Assembly: GCA_963667855.2 (NCBI GenBank) | Contig: CAXXKI010000016.1 | Span: 36,825 to 100,824, forward strand | DNA from: G963667855 sp963667855 | GTDB lineage: Bacteria > Planctomycetota > Phycisphaerae > UBA1845 | Length of the DNA: 64,000 bases | Direction: 5' to 3' | Shown here: positions 9,045 through 18,650 of the stretch, one piece after another | Layout: each line of letters opens with the position of its first letter | Numbering within the stretch: the first letter of the stretch is position 1 | Translations under genes and position numbers: made by a program | The notes under the pieces: model-generated | Seen by the model: the letters and a program-made list of their open reading frames with translations, nothing else | Databases searched by the model: none | What the model was told of the DNA's origin: nothing

Positions 9045-9950
9045 ATGTCATTATTAGTAACCGGCAGTATGGGAATCGACACGGTAACTACCCCTCACGG
9101 GCACGCAGCGGATGTTCTGGGCGGCTCAGCGGTTTACTTTGCTTTTGCGGCTGTTCCTTTTATCGATGTGCGGCTGGTCGGTGTGGTGGGTGAGGATTTC
9201 CCCGATGAGATGCGGACAATGCTCTCTTCTAAAAATATCGACCTTGCCGGTCTGGAAACGCGGAAAGGAAGCAAAACTTTCCGCTGGAGCGGTAAATACA
9301 CCGAGGACATGAACGATCGGGACACGTTGGATGTACAGTTGAACGTGCTGGCCGAAGCGGGGCCCAAGGTTCCCGAAAGCTTCGCTGATAGCGATGTGGT
9401 GTTTTTGGCCAATACGCATCCGGCGTTGCAGCGGGAGATGCGGGCGGCGATCAAAAAACCGCGACTGACCGTTTGCGATACCATGGACTTGTGGATCGAG
9501 ACTGCTCGCGATGAATTGATAAAAACCCTTGGAGTCGTGGATGGTTTGATAATCAACGATGCGGAGTCGCTACAGCTTACGGGCAGGAAGAACATCATCG
9601 AAGCCGGTGACGAGTTGTTGAAATTAGGTCCGAAGTTCGCGGTAATTAAAAAGGGCGAGCACGGAGCCTTGCTGGTGACTCAATCAGGGTTGACGGCCAT
9701 CCCCGCTTTTCCCACCAGGAATGTAAAGGATCCCACGGGGGCAGGCGACAGCTTTGCCGGTGGCATGCTTGGCTACCTGGCCGGGGAAAACAATATTGAT
9801 GACGAGGCTCTTCGCCGAAGTCTGATTCGCGGAACCGTTGCCGCATCGTTCACTATTGAGGATTTCTCCCTGGGCAGGATTAAGGATGTTACTCGGCAGG
9901 AGATCGATCAGCGGATCAGGCAGATGACGGACATGCTTCGGATAGATTAG
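9045..9950 (+). CDS. PfkB-family sugar/nucleoside kinase
   Basis: ATG 9045 (MSLLVTGSMGIDT) has AAGGAT 11 bases upstream and begins just after the gltX stop; ATG 9033 inside gltX is an alternative. The protein has the N-terminal VLGGSAVYFA glycine-rich substrate-binding region and the C-terminal PfkB signature DPTGAGDSFAGG, whose Asp is the catalytic base of the ribokinase fold. About 301 residues, a normal length. The substrate (ribose, adenosine, fructose or other) cannot be told from sequence. It is followed after 13 bases by thpR, consistent with cotranscription. Confidence 0.88.
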   Translation: MSLLVTGSMGIDTVTTPHGHAADVLGGSAVYFAFAAVPFIDVRLVGVVGEDFPDEMRTMLSSKNIDLAGLETRKGSKTFRWSGKYTEDMNDRDTLDVQLNVLAEAGPKVPESFADSDVVFLANTHPALQREMRAAIKKPRLTVCDTMDLWIETARDELIKTLGVVDGLIINDAESLQLTGRKNIIEAGDELLKLGPKFAVIKKGEHGALLVTQSGLTAIPAFPTRNVKDPTGAGDSFAGGMLGYLAGENNIDDEALRRSLIRGTVAASFTIEDFSLGRIKDVTRQEIDQRIRQMTDMLRID

Positions 9951-9963
9951 GAGAAAGCTTAAG

Positions 9964-10521
9964 GTGCGACTTTTCGTGGCTATCGAGTTGAATGATGTGG
10001 TTAAAAAGAGCCTTGTGGATACGCAAAAGGCGCTGTCCGGGTTTGACCGCATGGTTCGCTGGGTAGGCAGGGAGCAGATGCACCTGACCTTGAAGTTTCT
10101 CGGCGAAGTTACGGGCGGCAACCTGCCTGAAATAAAGAGGGCGATTGAAGCGGCGGCCGGAAGCTGTGTGCCGTTCGATCTGAATGCCGCAGGTACCGGT
10201 TGTTTTCCGCCCAAGGGCAAGGTTCGTGTTGTCTGGACCGGCATAGAAAAAAGCGGCAATGAATTGGCTGATTGCCAATCAAAAGTCGAGGGTGAACTGG
10301 CTAAGGTCGGTTTCCCCCGGGAAGATAAACCGTTTTCCCCGCATCTGACCCTGGGCAGAGTGAAGGAAGACTTATCTGGCGGTAAGTTGCGTGAGGAGAT
10401 TGCCCGTGTATGCGCAAAGCCAGTATCTCAAAAGGTGGATAAAATCGTATTGATGAGTTCGGAATTAACCCGGGCGGGTGCGCGTTATACAAAGGCGGGC
10501 GCCTGGAAACTCGGCGAATAG
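9964..10521 (+). CDS. thpR: RNA 2',3'-cyclic phosphodiesterase (LigT/ThpR, 2H family)
   Basis: A small 2H phosphoesterase of 185 residues. The two catalytic H-x-T/S-x motifs are both present: HLTLKFLG near residue 40 and HLTLGRV near residue 120. The N-terminus (RLFVAIEL) and C-terminus match the LigT/ThpR family, which opens 2',3'-cyclic phosphate ends of RNA. The start is GTG 9964 with GGAG 11-14 bases upstream. It lies 13 bases after the PfkB kinase and about 100 bases before recA. The physiological substrate in this organism is unknown. Confidence 0.9.
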   Translation: MRLFVAIELNDVVKKSLVDTQKALSGFDRMVRWVGREQMHLTLKFLGEVTGGNLPEIKRAIEAAAGSCVPFDLNAAGTGCFPPKGKVRVVWTGIEKSGNELADCQSKVEGELAKVGFPREDKPFSPHLTLGRVKEDLSGGKLREEIARVCAKPVSQKVDKIVLMSSELTRAGARYTKAGAWKLGE

Positions 10522-10617
10522 ATAAGAAGCGAAGTTGAAAACTATGGAGGGTAACGGTTCCTATTACCGGGTGATTATCCGGGTGGGTGTTGCCAGAAGA
10601 CAAAGCGGGAGGATCCC

Positions 10618-11727
10618 ATGACTGCAGAACAGGATAAAAACAGACAGAAAGCTCTTGAACTGGCGTTGGACCAGATAGAAAAATCGTATGGAGCCGGTTC
10701 GATTATGAAGTTGAACGGCTCGGAGAAGGTAAAGGATGGAATATCAACCGGTTCTTTGGCGTTGGATTTGGCGTTGGGTGGTTCTGGCGTTCCCCGAGGC
10801 AGAATAATCGAATTCTACGGCCCGGAATCGTCAGGTAAAACCACGCTCGCTTTGCATGTAGTGGCGGCCGCCCAGGCGAATGGCGGCGTTTGCGCCTTCG
10901 TGGATGCGGAACATGCTCTTGATGCTACCTGGGCCAAAAAATGCGGAATTAACCTGGAGGGCCTGCTGGTCAGCCAGCCGAATTCCGGCGAGGAGGCTTT
11001 GGAAATTACCGAATTGCTGGTTCGCAGCGGTTCGGTTGACGTTATCGTGGTCGACTCTGTCGCGGCTTTGATTCCCAAGGCCGAAATCGAAGGTAACATG
11101 GGTGACACGCACGTGGCTCTGCAGGCTCGCCTGATGAGTCAGGCCATGCGAAAACTTACCGCCACTATTGGTAAAACGCGTACGATCGTCATCTTCATCA
11201 ACCAGATAAGAATGAAGATCGGCGTGATGTTCGGTAATCCCGAGACAACCCCGGGCGGAAGGGCTCTGAAATTCTACAGTTCCGTGCGGTTGGATATTCG
11301 CCGTACGGGAGCGATCAAAGAAGGCGATACGGTTATTGGTAACCATGTAAGAGCCAAAGTAGTCAAGAACAAGGTGGCCGCTCCGTTCCGCGAAGCCGAA
11401 TTCGACATCATGTTCACCGGTGGGATCAGCAAGGAAGGCGACCTGCTTGACCTGGCTCTGGATGACAATCTGATCAAGAAATCGGGGGCCTGGTTCAGCT
11501 ATGGCGAAGTTCGACTGGGGCAGGGACGCGAGAACGTGAAAACGTTCCTCGCGGACAATCCCGACTTGTTTGAAGAAATCAAGAAAGAGGTTCTGGCCAA
11601 GCGGCTTCCCGACGATGATGAGGAAGAGAACGAGCAGGAAAAAATGAAAGTGGTCAAAAAGGATGAGGAGGAAACTCCCGCTACGGCCGCTAAAGGTAAA
11701 GCCAAAGCTAAACGCAAGGCTTCCTGA
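10618..11727 (+). CDS. recA: Recombinase RecA
   Basis: Strand-exchange ATPase for homologous recombination. 369 residues without an intein or frameshift. Walker A is GPESSGKT at residues 68-75; the N-terminal KALELALDQIEKSYGAGSIM and the DNA-binding loop region NQIRMKIGVMFGNPE are typical RecA. The C-terminal tail is long, first acidic (DDDEEENEQE) and then basic (KGKAKAKRKA). ATG 10618 has GGGAGG close upstream. No SOS box of a kind I can recognise was seen in the 96 bases before it, but planctomycete LexA sites are not well enough known to me to exclude one. Confidence 0.98.
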   Translation: MTAEQDKNRQKALELALDQIEKSYGAGSIMKLNGSEKVKDGISTGSLALDLALGGSGVPRGRIIEFYGPESSGKTTLALHVVAAAQANGGVCAFVDAEHALDATWAKKCGINLEGLLVSQPNSGEEALEITELLVRSGSVDVIVVDSVAALIPKAEIEGNMGDTHVALQARLMSQAMRKLTATIGKTRTIVIFINQIRMKIGVMFGNPETTPGGRALKFYSSVRLDIRRTGAIKEGDTVIGNHVRAKVVKNKVAAPFREAEFDIMFTGGISKEGDLLDLALDDNLIKKSGAWFSYGEVRLGQGRENVKTFLADNPDLFEEIKKEVLAKRLPDDDEEENEQEKMKVVKKDEEETPATAAKGKAKAKRKAS

Positions 11728-11760
11728 TCATAAAATCAGCTTGAAGCAGGGTATAAAAAG

Positions 11761-11797
11761 AGCCCCGAAATGACAGTAGCTGTCTTTTCGGGGCTTT
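11761..11797. terminator. Bidirectional rho-independent terminator between recA and glnS
   Basis: Arms AGCCCCGAAA and TTTCGGGGCT form a ten-base-pair stem, extended inside by GACA/TGTC, followed by TTATTTC. Upstream AAAAAG supplies a T run for the opposite strand. It sits between two convergent genes and serves both. Confidence 0.85.
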
Positions 11798-11822
11798 ATT
11801 TCATGCGTGTGGGAAACGCCTG

Positions 11823-13577
11823 TTATTTACCCTTTTTCTGCTGGTCGTTGTTTCCCTGTTGTTTGCCCGAGATTTTCGCCCAGGTGTCACGGAGGGTGAC
11901 TGTACGGTTGAATACCAGTTTTTCGGAAGAGGAATCGGGATCGATACAGAAGTAACCGTTTCGCTCGAACTGGAAGCGGTCGCCGGGTTTAGCCGACAGC
12001 AGGCTCGGCTCGACCTGGCAATTATCCATGACTTTCAGGGAATCGGGGTTCAGGAATTCCCTATAGTCTCGGCCTTCCTTGTCTCCAGCCGGGTTTTCCA
12101 CAGTAAACAGCCGGTCGTACAGGCGTACATGGACATTGGCTGCATGTTCGGCCGAAACCCAATGAATAGTGCTTTTGACTTTTCGCCCATCGGGGGCATT
12201 GCCGCCGCGGGTTTCCGGATCGTAGGTGCAGTGTATTTCAGTTATCTCATCCGTTTTCGGATCTTTAACCACTCCGGTACAGGTTACCAGGTAAGCATAT
12301 CGCAGGCGAACTTCACGTCCCGGAGCCATGCGGAAGAATTTCTTCGGCGGCTCTTCCATGAAATCCTCGCGTTCTATGTACAAGACGCGAGAGAACGGGA
12401 CTTTGCGAGATCCCGCCTGAGGATCTTCCGGGTTGTTGATCGCGTCCAGCTCTTCAGTCTGACCTTCGGGGTAGTTGTCTATTACTAATTTCACCGGATC
12501 GAGAACACCCATAACCCGCGGTGCGGTGCGGTTGAGGTCTTCCCGAATACTGAATTCGAGCTGGGCGATGTCGATCAGGCTGTTGAACTTGGCCACTCCG
12601 ATACGTTCGCAGAAGTTGCGAATAGCAGACGGAGTGCAACCCCGACGTCTCAAGCCGGAGATAGTGGGCATGCGCGGGTCGTTCCAGCCGCTTACGTGTT
12701 TTTCCTGAACCAGTTCCAGAAGCTTGCGCTTGCTCATTACAGTATAGTTCAGGTTCAGCCGGGCGAACTCGATCTGCTGCGGATGGTATATATCCAACTC
12801 GTCCAGGAACCAGTCGTACAGCGGGCGATGGTTTTCAAACTCCAGAGTGCAGATGGAGTGAGTGATTTTTTCTATGGAATCCTCAAGCCCGTGAGCAAAA
12901 TCATACATTGGGTAAATGCACCAGTTGTCGCCGGCTCGATGGTGTGATGCGTGGAGGATTCGGTAGATAACCGGATCGCGCATGTTCACGTTGGGAGAAG
13001 CCATGTCGATTTTAGCCCGGAGTACGCGGGAACCGTCCTTGAATTCCCCCTTACGCATTCGCTCGAACAGGTCGAGGTTTTCCTCTATACTGCGTTTGCG
13101 GTAAGGGCTGTCCTTGCCCGCTTCACGGAGAGTCCCGCGGTATTTTCTGGTTTCTTCCGCATCAAGGTCGCAGACGTAGGCTTTCCCCTTCTTGATCAGG
13201 GTGACCGCGTGCTGGTACATTTCCTCAAAGTAATCGGAGGCGTAGTAAAGGCGGTCTTCCCAATCGAATCCCAGCCAGCGGATATCCTCGATTATGGACT
13301 GAACGTATTCATCCTCTTCCTTGATGGGATTGGTATCGTCGAAGCGAAGGTTGCATTTTCCGCCTTCGTTTTCCGCGGCCAACCCGAAGTTCAAGCAGAT
13401 GGACTTGGCGTGTCCTATGTGCAGATACCCGTTCGGCTCAGGAGGGAAACGGGTGTGAACGCGTTTGTCGTTTTTACCTGCGGCCAGATCGGCCGCGATA
13501 ATGGTCTGGATGAAGTTCAAGGAAGACGGAGATTCATTATTCTCCTTACCTGAACTCGTTGGCTCGGGTGTTTTCAT
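11823..13577 (-). CDS. glnS: Glutaminyl-tRNA synthetase
   Basis: Charges tRNA-Gln directly. 584 residues, class I: PPEPNGYLHIGHAKS (HIGH at 53-56) and MSKRKL (281-286), with NLRFDDTNP and the two beta-barrel anticodon-binding domains behind it. The N-terminal tail of about 20 residues is Ser/Glu-rich. ATG 13577 is the start. The gene lies 85 bases downstream of the large Gre-domain gene on the same strand and ends at the shared terminator facing recA. GlnRS is patchily distributed in bacteria, being thought to come from eukaryotes by transfer (family knowledge). Confidence 0.97.
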   Translation of the reverse strand: MKTPEPTSSGKENNESPSSLNFIQTIIAADLAAGKNDKRVHTRFPPEPNGYLHIGHAKSICLNFGLAAENEGGKCNLRFDDTNPIKEEDEYVQSIIEDIRWLGFDWEDRLYYASDYFEEMYQHAVTLIKKGKAYVCDLDAEETRKYRGTLREAGKDSPYRKRSIEENLDLFERMRKGEFKDGSRVLRAKIDMASPNVNMRDPVIYRILHASHHRAGDNWCIYPMYDFAHGLEDSIEKITHSICTLEFENHRPLYDWFLDELDIYHPQQIEFARLNLNYTVMSKRKLLELVQEKHVSGWNDPRMPTISGLRRRGCTPSAIRNFCERIGVAKFNSLIDIAQLEFSIREDLNRTAPRVMGVLDPVKLVIDNYPEGQTEELDAINNPEDPQAGSRKVPFSRVLYIEREDFMEEPPKKFFRMAPGREVRLRYAYLVTCTGVVKDPKTDEITEIHCTYDPETRGGNAPDGRKVKSTIHWVSAEHAANVHVRLYDRLFTVENPAGDKEGRDYREFLNPDSLKVMDNCQVEPSLLSAKPGDRFQFERNGYFCIDPDSSSEKLVFNRTVTLRDTWAKISGKQQGNNDQQKKGK

Positions 13578-13662
13578 TTCCTTTTAAGCCTCGCAGTATA
13601 AAACATGCCATGGGCAGGGGCGACGAGGCGGTATTTGCTAAAACCGTATCGCGTCCCTGCGT

Positions 13663-15861
13663 TTACGTTGCAAGAGCGTTTTTTATCTCGCTTACTGTGT
13701 ACTCGCCCGCCGGTTCCAGGAATTCGGTTCTAAACGTCTGACCTTTCTTGGAACCAAGGATGGCCTGGGCGAAAGGAGTCTGGTAATTGAAAATACCATT
13801 CTCGGGATCGGCCTCCCAGGGACCGAGGATGGTTACTTCCGCAGTGGTGTTGGATTCCTCATTAACCAGGACCACGCGAGCACCTATTCCTATAGTTTCT
13901 GTAGAGATATCGTCCTTGCGTATGATTTTTGATTTCGCCATTTCCGACTGGATTTGAGCTAATCGTGCCTGCAGCAGGTCTCTTTCTTCCAGGGCGAATT
14001 TGTATTCGGAGTTTTCGGAAAGGTCGCCGAGTTCGGCCGCTTTGCCGATTGCCACCGCGTTTTCCCTTATCTTTACGTTTACCAATTCATCAAGAGCTGC
14101 CTGCTTTTTGTTGTAACCTTCACTGGTGGCGTAAAGAACATCCTCCCGCAACCAGGCCGGCACGATCGGAGCGGCAGCGACGATCTGCGGGAACTTTCGC
14201 CTAAGCAGAGTGACGAGATCCTCTCCGGTTCGAGCCAGGTTGTTCAGCCGCACAAGGTTTGTCCGCAAAGCTGCTGCTACTCCCTGTTCGATCTGCTCCA
14301 GCATTTCCTCGAAGCGAGCATGTCTTTTCGCCCGGAGAACGTCTCGGGAGTTCTGCGCTATGACCCGGCTACGGGCTTTGGGAATATCATCTCGTCGCTG
14401 AACTTCAGCCAAGGCGTAAAGTATACGGTTGAGTATGGATACCAGGGGAATATCGACGCGAGCACCTTCAGGGGAAGGTCCATTCCAGAGCCAGAGCAAA
14501 CCTTCGTTAAACTCAACCGGCTCGCGAAGTATCTTCTCGCCGAGCTCCATGAAACGCTCGACCGGATATTCCAATTTTATTAATGTTTCCGCAATATGAT
14601 CCGCTACTCGAATGGGAGCGTGCGGCAGAAGGATTTCCAGAGAGTCCATAAGATTCTCCGGATGCGATTCCTCAAGGGCGGCACAGGCAGCAGGCCAGTA
14701 ACTGGTATTGTCGACCGCGAGAATGGCTTTAACCGGGTTGGCGGCGCGACGTAGTGCCTCTTTCAAGTGGGCATTGGCATTGTCTTCAGAAAGCAGTTCG
14801 CGAATACGGTGTGCAGCCAGCCAGTGCGAAAGATCTATTTTCCCCATCTGGTCTTCCTGCTTGGCGGCGCGTTCTTCAATGCGGTCCCTGGCACGCTCAA
14901 GCAGTTTGTTATGCTGTTCCTGTTTGCGAAGTTTGCAGGTACGTATGTACTCTTCGACGATTACCAGTTCTTTTTGAGAATCGTACGCCTTGGCCAGCAA
15001 CTCCTCCGTTTCCTCTTCCAGGGAACAGGTGGAGGGATCGTAAGTTAGGTAATAAGGCGCACGGCCTTCGATTTTTATATATTGGGAAAGCCGCAAAGCC
15101 TGGCGGGCTTTTGTCCACCATTTGGACCACCCCTTATCGGCGATAAACCTTGGACAAAGGTGATTGCGGAGTTCGTCACTGTCCATTTGTCCGCCGTTAT
15201 TCCGCACTAAATTGGTAATAACTGAATCCGGTTCGGACTCCAGGGCGGCTTTCATTCTTTCCGGATCGAAACGGGCCATTACCGAGAAATCATCGTCTGC
15301 CGCGGGTTCAAAATTGTCCGCCAGTTCGACTGGACCGTAGGTTTCCGATGAATTACCGGTATTGACGTCGATTTGCCAGTCATCGAAATCGATCGACTCC
15401 ACCCGAGCGGCTATGTCTTCATGGCGGTGAGTGAGGAACATTCCCTCTTTGAGCTGCAGGCATACATCCATCGTACGGATGGCGCGACGGGGAGGACGGC
15501 CTCCTTCAATACCTGCTTCAGACATCAGTTCATCTAATCCGGGGGTATCGCTGTAAATCTTGCGATAGAGTCCGCCAACGGTTTTTCGCAGGTTATTGCT
15601 TTTTTTCAGGGCTTGAAGGAAGGCACAACCGACCGCGAGGTTCTCGCTGTCGTCAAAAGCACCGTCAAGTGTTTCAAGTGTGGTAGTCGCCAATGTTTCG
15701 GCTTCGTTAAGCTTTTCGTGATCGGCCAACGCTTTGAGAACTCTGGATCGTTCCATCCACTGTTCGTGGGACGATTCCTCTTCCAGCTTGGCTAACCAGG
15801 CTTCTTCAACGTCTTTAATGTTTCCGCTTGCCGCTAATTTGACTAGTGTCTTTATGTCCAT
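13663..15861 (-). CDS. greA: Oversized GreA/GreB-domain transcription elongation factor
   Basis: A 732-residue protein whose last 160 residues are a complete Gre factor. A coiled coil carries GDLSENSEY (612-620) with the Asp and Glu that act at the RNA polymerase active site during transcript cleavage. A beta-domain follows (IGIGARVVLV, then TPFAQAILGSKKGQ). Ordinary GreA is about 160 residues. The 570-residue N-terminal extension is mostly helical by composition, with LKEGMFLTHRHEDI and a WWTKARQALRLS stretch. Oversized GreA of about 715 residues is known in Chlamydia, so this looks like a PVC-group architecture. The job of the extension is unknown. It is transcribed before glnS. Confidence 0.85.
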   Translation of the reverse strand: MDIKTLVKLAASGNIKDVEEAWLAKLEEESSHEQWMERSRVLKALADHEKLNEAETLATTTLETLDGAFDDSENLAVGCAFLQALKKSNNLRKTVGGLYRKIYSDTPGLDELMSEAGIEGGRPPRRAIRTMDVCLQLKEGMFLTHRHEDIAARVESIDFDDWQIDVNTGNSSETYGPVELADNFEPAADDDFSVMARFDPERMKAALESEPDSVITNLVRNNGGQMDSDELRNHLCPRFIADKGWSKWWTKARQALRLSQYIKIEGRAPYYLTYDPSTCSLEEETEELLAKAYDSQKELVIVEEYIRTCKLRKQEQHNKLLERARDRIEERAAKQEDQMGKIDLSHWLAAHRIRELLSEDNANAHLKEALRRAANPVKAILAVDNTSYWPAACAALEESHPENLMDSLEILLPHAPIRVADHIAETLIKLEYPVERFMELGEKILREPVEFNEGLLWLWNGPSPEGARVDIPLVSILNRILYALAEVQRRDDIPKARSRVIAQNSRDVLRAKRHARFEEMLEQIEQGVAAALRTNLVRLNNLARTGEDLVTLLRRKFPQIVAAAPIVPAWLREDVLYATSEGYNKKQAALDELVNVKIRENAVAIGKAAELGDLSENSEYKFALEERDLLQARLAQIQSEMAKSKIIRKDDISTETIGIGARVVLVNEESNTTAEVTILGPWEADPENGIFNYQTPFAQAILGSKKGQTFRTEFLEPAGEYTVSEIKNALAT

Positions 15862-15895
15862 AAACCAGCTCTCTGAGTCTCTACCGAACTGTTTG

Positions 15896-15926
15896 AAAAA
15901 AAGTTACCCGCCTTTCAAGACGGGTA
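15896..15926 (-). terminator. Rho-independent terminator after the glycosyltransferase gene
   Basis: Read leftward, TACCCG and CGGGTA form a stem around a ten-base loop and are followed directly by seven T. It lies 165 bases past the glycosyltransferase stop and just before the Gre-domain gene, separating the two leftward units. Confidence 0.8.
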
Positions 15927-16090
15927 GCAAGACATTGTCGCACAAAAACGATTGTTTGTCGAGTTTCCCGGTCTTAAGAGGAATAAGGGAGGGAGAAACG
16001 GCGCCTGAGCGTTGCGGATCGCTGGTTTCAGTTGAGTTTTCGGGCCTTTGGCTTCAACCCTGAATTACAAAGCATGTATAGGATGGAGAA

Positions 16091-17141
16091 TCAGGCTGAG
16101 GCTGTTTCGTCGTACAATCGACGATAGTTTTCGATCATCGTGGGGAGGGAGAATTCGTTTTCGGCGGTCTTTTTAGCCTCACCGCGGATATTCCTGCCCG
16201 TTTCCGATTGGCATTTGCCGTACATGGAAGCAATACTGGTGGCTGACCGCCGCCAGTTTTCCTTCTGCTCATAGAGGATACCGTTCACGCCGTCATTAAT
16301 GACCTCTCTTGAGGCTGCACAATCGGGAGCGATAACGATCGTATCGCTGGCCATCGCCCAGGCTATCGCCGGAACACTTACGTCCCCACCGGGTCCCAGT
16401 ACGAGAATGTCGGCCAACTGGCATAAATGTTCAAACCGGTACCTGTCCTCGGTGAAGATAAAGGAACCCCGGGTTTCAGTGACGTTAGCCAGTTTTCGAA
16501 GTTTTTTTATCGCCCGGGACTTGCCGGGGATAATAATTTTCGTATTCGGGTTTCCGTAGGCTTGCATACCTGCTGACCAGACGACGGCAAGATAGCTATC
16601 GCGTTGAGCAGCGTAAAAAACAGTCGACGGGTTCAGTGGTGGCGTCAAGAGCGTAATAGAGCCAGTAGAGATACTGAGTTCGGCTTGGATCTTCGAGATG
16701 CTTGTGTTTTGTTTTGTTGTTATTGGTGCTGCGGGTGAAACCATTGTTTCGCGTTGTTTGCTGGAAAAACCAATGGGAGATCCTTGGGCAAGCGAGTGTT
16801 TGGAGTCTAAAACCAGTGTTGTTGAGTCTATTTCTGAAGGTCGGCGAAAGAAATTTATATTGAAGTTACCGCGTTTAAATGTGCCAGACCACGTGTGCAC
16901 AAGATCGAACGGCCTTTTTTTTCCAGGAGTTTGCAGAACTAATTTTGATGGGGAAGAGAACAGGGTTGACCGCTTGCGCATACGCGATGTTTCGGGTACT
17001 CAAGAGTTTGGATGTTTTACTGCCCACTGCTTCCACACGTTGATCGTATCTATCTGCGGGCAGGTGCTCTATTAACTGTTGTAAAGTAGTCAACTGTTCC
17101 CATGTGGCCCAACGATCAACTACGTGCAGGATACGGATCAT
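16091..17141 (-). CDS. Glycosyltransferase family 4-like protein (one frameshift)
   Basis: ATG 17141 gives MIRILHVVDRW, the usual N-terminal strand of a GT-B glycosyltransferase. The frame ends at 16875, but the continuation FDLVHTWSG, later KIIIPGKS, FTEDRYRFEHL and ASREVINDGVNGILY lies in the next frame. The shift falls at an A8 run (T8 at 16915-16922 on the plus strand). Removing one base gives 349 residues with the C-terminal sugar-nucleotide-binding region. SREVINDGVNGILY corresponds to the conserved E-x7-E end of GT4 enzymes. The donor and acceptor are unknown. It overlaps the upstream lipoprotein gene by ATGA, so the two are translationally coupled. Confidence 0.72.
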
Positions 17142-17834
17142 TCTTCAAACCTGTCGTCATCGAGGTCGCCGAGAGTGTGCTGGTAGAACAGCCGGGCGAG
17201 AGGGACCGCTGTTTTCTGGGCTAGTTTGGTGGCCAGGGCACTTTCCGTTTTCAGGCTGTGAACCTGCAGGGCGCTTAACTCTGTTTTTATCAGGTAATCC
17301 TCCGCCATCGGTGGGCCAGAGACGGGCGCTGCGTGGCTTATCCGGATCGGACTCGCCGCAGCTTAGTAGTTTGACCGAAACGGCCATCTTCGCCGCTCCG
17401 CTGGTGTCCTGAACCTCTCCGGGGGCAAAAAAGTCTTTCACCTCGATCCAGAGTACTGTGTCCGCTCCCAGTTTCCTGCCGATCTCAGCGGCGCTGTAGT
17501 TGGAAAACTGCAGATCGATCTGACGCAGCTTACCGACCGATTCGTTGCTGATGACGGCGTCAACCGCTTCGTGAGCAAGCAACTCTTCGCCTACGAAGCG
17601 GGCAAGGACCTGCCGGGTTCTTGCCCAGGTGACACGATTGTCGACATCATCAACGAGAATCAAGAGTTTACCTTCGGGAATTTCAAACAGTGGTTCGATT
17701 TTCCTGCCTCTGCCGATTCCCAGAAAATAGCCCATGCCAGCGGCCGCTCCGCAGCCTGACAGGGGGATAGCGAGTATGGATATTAGCAAGCAAACCAACG
17801 CTTTGCGCGGCGGTAATAATCGGGCAGAGTGCAT
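17138..17834 (-). CDS. Lipoprotein, paralogous to the next gene upstream (one frameshift)
   Basis: A signal peptide with lipobox ending LSGC near residue 28 marks a lipoprotein. The frame as it stands runs to 17157 with an implausible tail. Removing one base of GGG at 17313-17315 gives a natural tail ending LDDDRFEE and a stop that overlaps the glycosyltransferase start as ATGA; total 231 residues. The core has the pattern AEIGRKLGADTVLWIEV, which is also seen in the neighbouring lipoprotein (AQEIGREFDCQMVVYLEL) and loosely resembles LpoB/CsgG-type folds. Function unknown. It forms a likely operon with the glycosyltransferase. Confidence 0.65.
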
Positions 17835-17893
17835 TGAAGATCTCCTGTCGGGTATTGCAGGTAACCGGCTACTTACAGTTGTATTGTTAGTGT

Positions 17894-18553
17894 TTAGAGA
17901 TCCTTTTTGTACTCATAAAACTTTCTGGCTACGGAATCGGCAAATCTTTCGTAAGCCTCTTTCCGTACCGCTACCGCGTTTGCAGTGCTGAACAGTTGCG
18001 GCTGCGATTCCGGAAAAACGGTATACACTTCCGCCAGGTCGTAGCGTTTGGGATCTTCCGGATTACTTTCGATGTCATATACGGTAACGGTGGAATCAAT
18101 GTGTGCCCGGAGGTAATCAGGAGCGTTCGGGTCACGAATCTGGAACTCCAGTAGTTCCAGGTAAACTACCATCTGGCAGTCGAACTCTCGTCCTATTTCC
18201 TGAGCGGAGACCGAGTTTGCCAGAGTTCGTTCGACGAAATCTTCTATACGGCGACCATCGACAAGTGAGACGTTTTTGACGTTGGCTCCGATTTTGTCGC
18301 TGATGTGCATGGAAAGCTCCATACGCACATGCGGATAATCGAAAAGTGTTTCCTGCGCTGCCCAGACGACAATAGCCACCTTTTTGCCTTTCAATTTGCT
18401 GAATTCGGCGGGAACCTTCTCTTTATGTTCGCCCATGAATATAAACGGGAGCAGCAGATTACACCCGATATTGGAGGACAGGATTACCGCCATGAGGAAA
18501 ACGGTCAGCCAATGATAACGTCGTTTGCTTAGAACAGTGTCAGGTAAACTCAT
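17894..18553 (-). CDS. Lipoprotein, paralog of the neighbouring lipoprotein
   Basis: 219 residues with an N-terminal membrane segment (WLTVFLMAVILSSNIGC) ending in a lipobox Cys. The remainder alternates strands and helices: GKKVAIVVWAAQE, a DGRRIEDFVE segment, AQEIGREFDCQMVVYLEL and a final helix AVRKEAYERFADSVARKFYEY. This order parallels the gene 59 bases downstream, so they appear to be an old tandem pair. No enzyme motif is present; an envelope scaffolding or assembly role is a guess. It starts with ATG 18553, and the same-strand DUF2752 gene lies 97 bases upstream. Confidence 0.6.
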   Translation of the reverse strand: MSLPDTVLSKRRYHWLTVFLMAVILSSNIGCNLLLPFIFMGEHKEKVPAEFSKLKGKKVAIVVWAAQETLFDYPHVRMELSMHISDKIGANVKNVSLVDGRRIEDFVERTLANSVSAQEIGREFDCQMVVYLELLEFQIRDPNAPDYLRAHIDSTVTVYDIESNPEDPKRYDLAEVYTVFPESQPQLFSTANAVAVRKEAYERFADSVARKFYEYKKDL

Positions 18554-18650
18554 GAGTGTTCGTCTCCTCGGCTATCAAATCAGGGATCCCAAGTCCTGCA
18601 TACAGAACTTTGATTGGATCGCATTGTTTTAATATTTCAAGTAGCAGGTT

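Noticed and set aside
10522..10617. SOS/LexA box before recA
   Set aside because: No inverted repeat of the GAAC-N4-GTTC or CTG-N10-CAG type was found.
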